DNA from: DATJGR01 sp963812255
Lineage (GTDB): Bacteria > Pseudomonadota > Gammaproteobacteria > Pseudomonadales > Azotimanducaceae
Length of the DNA stretch: 64,000 nucleotides
Assembly: GCA_963812255.1 (NCBI GenBank)
Contig: CAWEUM010000005.1
Span: 248,001-312,000 of the forward strand
Reading direction: 5' to 3'
A program made the translations under genes and the position numbers. Shown here in pieces: positions 62,506-64,000 of this stretch; position 1 is the stretch's first letter; each line of letters begins with the position of its first letter. The notes beneath the pieces were generated by a model. It searched no databases and was not told the origin of the DNA. It worked only from the letters and a program-made list of their open reading frames with translations.

Positions 62506-63115
62506 CCCGCTCACTCCTCATCCGATTAACTGTTGCGCGGTCTACGTCGAGTGCGCGTTCGATGCGCCGATCCGGAATCAGCCACATCAATGCGACGAAT
62601 ACATAAATGCTGCCGGAAACCCACGGTGCAACGAACGCCGTCGGAATTGCCAGCGCATAGAGCAGCGGCGACACCTTGCCCTTGACGTCGCGGCCGAGCG
62701 CAGCCCGCAGGACGGAATCGGGGCCTTCCGTGCGCATGATGGTTCGCTGCAGAACGGTGTATGCGATCGCAGCCATCAACAAGATCACGCCGTACAACCC
62801 CGTCGGCGCCGCGGCAAAGTGATTCTCGCCCATCCACGCGGTGACGAACGGAATCAACGACAACCAGAACAGCAGGTGCAGATTGGCCCACAAGACCGCT
62901 CCGCTGACGTGGCGCGTTGCATGAAACATATGATGGTGGTTGTTCCAATAAATGCCCACATACAGAAAACTCAGAATGTAACTCAGCAGCACCGGCACCA
63001 GCGGCATCAGTGCCGCGGCGCTGTCACCGTGCGGCACTTTCATCTCCAGCACCATGATGGTGATGATGATCGCGATCACCCCATCGCTGAAGGCTTCGAT
63101 ACGACTCTTGCCCAT
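62498..63115 (-). CDS. TMEM175-type (DUF1211) potassium channel-like membrane protein
   Basis: The product has 205 residues from ATG 63115. The signature RIEAFSDGVIAIIITIMVLE opens the first of about six helices; WNNHHHMFHATRHVSGAVLW follows. Bacterial TMEM175 proteins form tetrameric K+ channels. It is followed in overlap by the phosphatase gene, so the pair may be functionally linked. Confidence 0.9.
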   Translation of the reverse strand: MGKSRIEAFSDGVIAIIITIMVLEMKVPHGDSAAALMPLVPVLLSYILSFLYVGIYWNNHHHMFHATRHVSGAVLWANLHLLFWLSLIPFVTAWMGENHFAAAPTGLYGVILLMAAIAYTVLQRTIMRTEGPDSVLRAALGRDVKGKVSPLLYALAIPTAFVAPWVSGSIYVFVALMWLIPDRRIERALDVDRATVNRMRSERDE

Positions 63116-63152
63116 TCGTACTCTCAGGTTGGATCGCGCCTCCATTGAGGCG

Positions 63153-63617
63153 TCAGTGATCGACAGACCGATAGAACTCGACATAGAACAGCACGCTGCC
63201 GATTGGCTCGACATGATGCTCCACCTCCGGTACTACGATGCCCGGTCGACTCGGCGACAGCTCGAAATCGGCCTGCAGCGAATCGACCCGATACCTCAGG
63301 GTGCCGCGCAACACCACGATCTTCGCCCAGACGCCGGCGCGCGTCGAATGACTACGCCGCAAGCCCACCGGAATAGTCGTCTCGTCGAATTGGCGAGTTC
63401 TCTGGTACGCGACATAGGTGTCCGGCCACTCGAATCGATCACACCGAACGCAGTCGAGCGACTCGCCGAGCATGCCGTCCCGGCCAGCGTGCGTGGTGAC
63501 CCATTCCCGCACGATGAATGGCGGCTTGTGCCGAACGTGCTGCGCGTGTCCGCAATCGAGTTCGGCGAACCAATCTCCGTCTGTGTCGGTTCCAAACCCG
63601 ACGATCTGCCGTTTCAA
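63153..63617 (-). CDS. DUF3565-DUF1971 protein
   Basis: The product has 154 residues. N-terminal GDWFAELDCGHAQHVRHKPP with Cys/His (about 15-60, with ESLDCVRCDRFEW) is the DUF3565 metal-binding type. The C-terminal region, SHSTRAGVWAKIVVLRGTLR to HHVEPIGSVLFYVEFYRSVD, matches the DUF1971/TehB-N-terminal cupin-like domain linked to tellurite resistance proteins. A natural two-domain protein; function unproven. Confidence 0.8.
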   Translation of the reverse strand: MKRQIVGFGTDTDGDWFAELDCGHAQHVRHKPPFIVREWVTTHAGRDGMLGESLDCVRCDRFEWPDTYVAYQRTRQFDETTIPVGLRRSHSTRAGVWAKIVVLRGTLRYRVDSLQADFELSPSRPGIVVPEVEHHVEPIGSVLFYVEFYRSVDH

Positions 63618-63629
63618 CGCGTTGTCCGG

Positions 63630-64000
63630 CTACGCGTCGGTACCCGCGCGTGCGGCCGCACACGCCCGCGCGAGACGATTGATGTCCGGCGTCTCGAGGA
63701 CGTTGCGCGAGTCTCCCACTCGCGCCGCTTCGATCATCGCCTGGCCGAGATCCTCGGTCGTTGTCACATGGTTCGGAGCGATCCGTTTCAGCATTGGATA
63801 CAACGGCCCGACGATGCGGTAGATCCACCGATACAACGCGGTTTTCGAGCGCGCTCCTTTCAGCGGCTGGATGAACCCCGGCCGAAACATGTACGCAGCT
63901 CTGAACGGCATCGCCAGCAACGCGTGTTCGGTCTGGCCCTTCACGCGGGCCCACATAACCGAACCTCGGCCGCTGCCGTCGGTGCCCGCCCCCGAGATGA
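63630..64000 (-). CDS. NAD-dependent epimerase/YbjT-like protein, C-terminal part
   Basis: The reading frame is open beyond the window edge. AGTDGSGRGSVMWARVKGQT followed by AYMFRPGFIQPLKGARSKTA matches the C-terminal half of extended-SDR/NAD(P)-binding proteins of the epimerase type. It lies 12 bp upstream of the DUF3565 gene on the same strand. The start is outside the window. Confidence 0.85.
   Translation of the reverse strand, partial: ISGAGTDGSGRGSVMWARVKGQTEHALLAMPFRAAYMFRPGFIQPLKGARSKTALYRWIYRIVGPLYPMLKRIAPNHVTTTEDLGQAMIEAARVGDSRNVLETPDINRLARACAAARAGTDA

Overview
The window is GC-rich proteobacterial DNA. Two PEP-CTERM exosortase substrates with sigma-54 type promoters, a FixL/FixJ-like pair, a DUF481 barrel and environmental catabolic genes suggest a soil or freshwater gammaproteobacterium, perhaps near Steroidobacterales/Nevskiales. 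That placement is inference; no rRNA or marker gene is present to test it. 

Left part (1-10.2 kb): the end of a luciferase-like flavin oxidoreductase, a lipoprotein, a Sel1-repeat membrane protein, a graveyard of IS6, IS21 and IS481 pieces, a YncE-like propeller, an ATP-grasp-like protein, one complete IS6-family element, a DUF1254 protein, a frameshifted DUF2652 gene and an integrase remnant. The integrase remnant stops just before a 24-bp copy of the 3' end of tRNA-Asp. 

Catabolic part (10.3-25.6 kb): TetR-SDR, Rieske oxygenase, two acyl-CoA dehydrogenases plus an AidB-like one, enoyl-CoA hydratase, carotenoid-oxygenase-like enzyme, CrtC-like protein, ecdysteroid-kinase-like phosphotransferase, quinone reductase and a LAL regulator. 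Together they look like an oxygenase plus beta-oxidation route for a hydrophobic cyclic or terpenoid substrate. Four of these genes, between 12.1 and 17.0 kb, carry six frameshifts. A cyclase/AAA signalling ATPase and a FAD oxidoreductase follow. 

Accessory part (31-54.6 kb): this is the unusual stretch. It holds at least fifteen copies or remnants of one family of small proteins (N-terminal motif near MNWDAIGAIGE, one membrane helix, soluble C-terminus). Nine copies are intact. Some are translationally coupled to a diheme cytochrome c and a polytopic membrane protein. The stretch also holds a probable PD-(D/E)XK nuclease with C-terminal zinc fingers, an amber-interrupted HTH gene with an intact paralogue, an IS66 remnant, several chimeric gene ends, an ATP-dependent ligase and the PEP-CTERM genes. 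It ends at intact tRNA-Asp, again preceded by an integrase C-terminal remnant, and a third tRNA-Asp end copy lies at 48.2 kb. The simplest reading is tandem, decayed integrative elements at tRNA-Asp. 

Right part (54.7-64 kb) looks like ordinary chromosome: tRNA-Val, a sensor kinase/response regulator pair, dienelactone hydrolase, cupin, universal stress protein, RraA-like aldolase, DUF481 protein, a DSP-like phosphatase, a TMEM175-like channel, a DUF3565-DUF1971 protein and the end of an epimerase-type protein.
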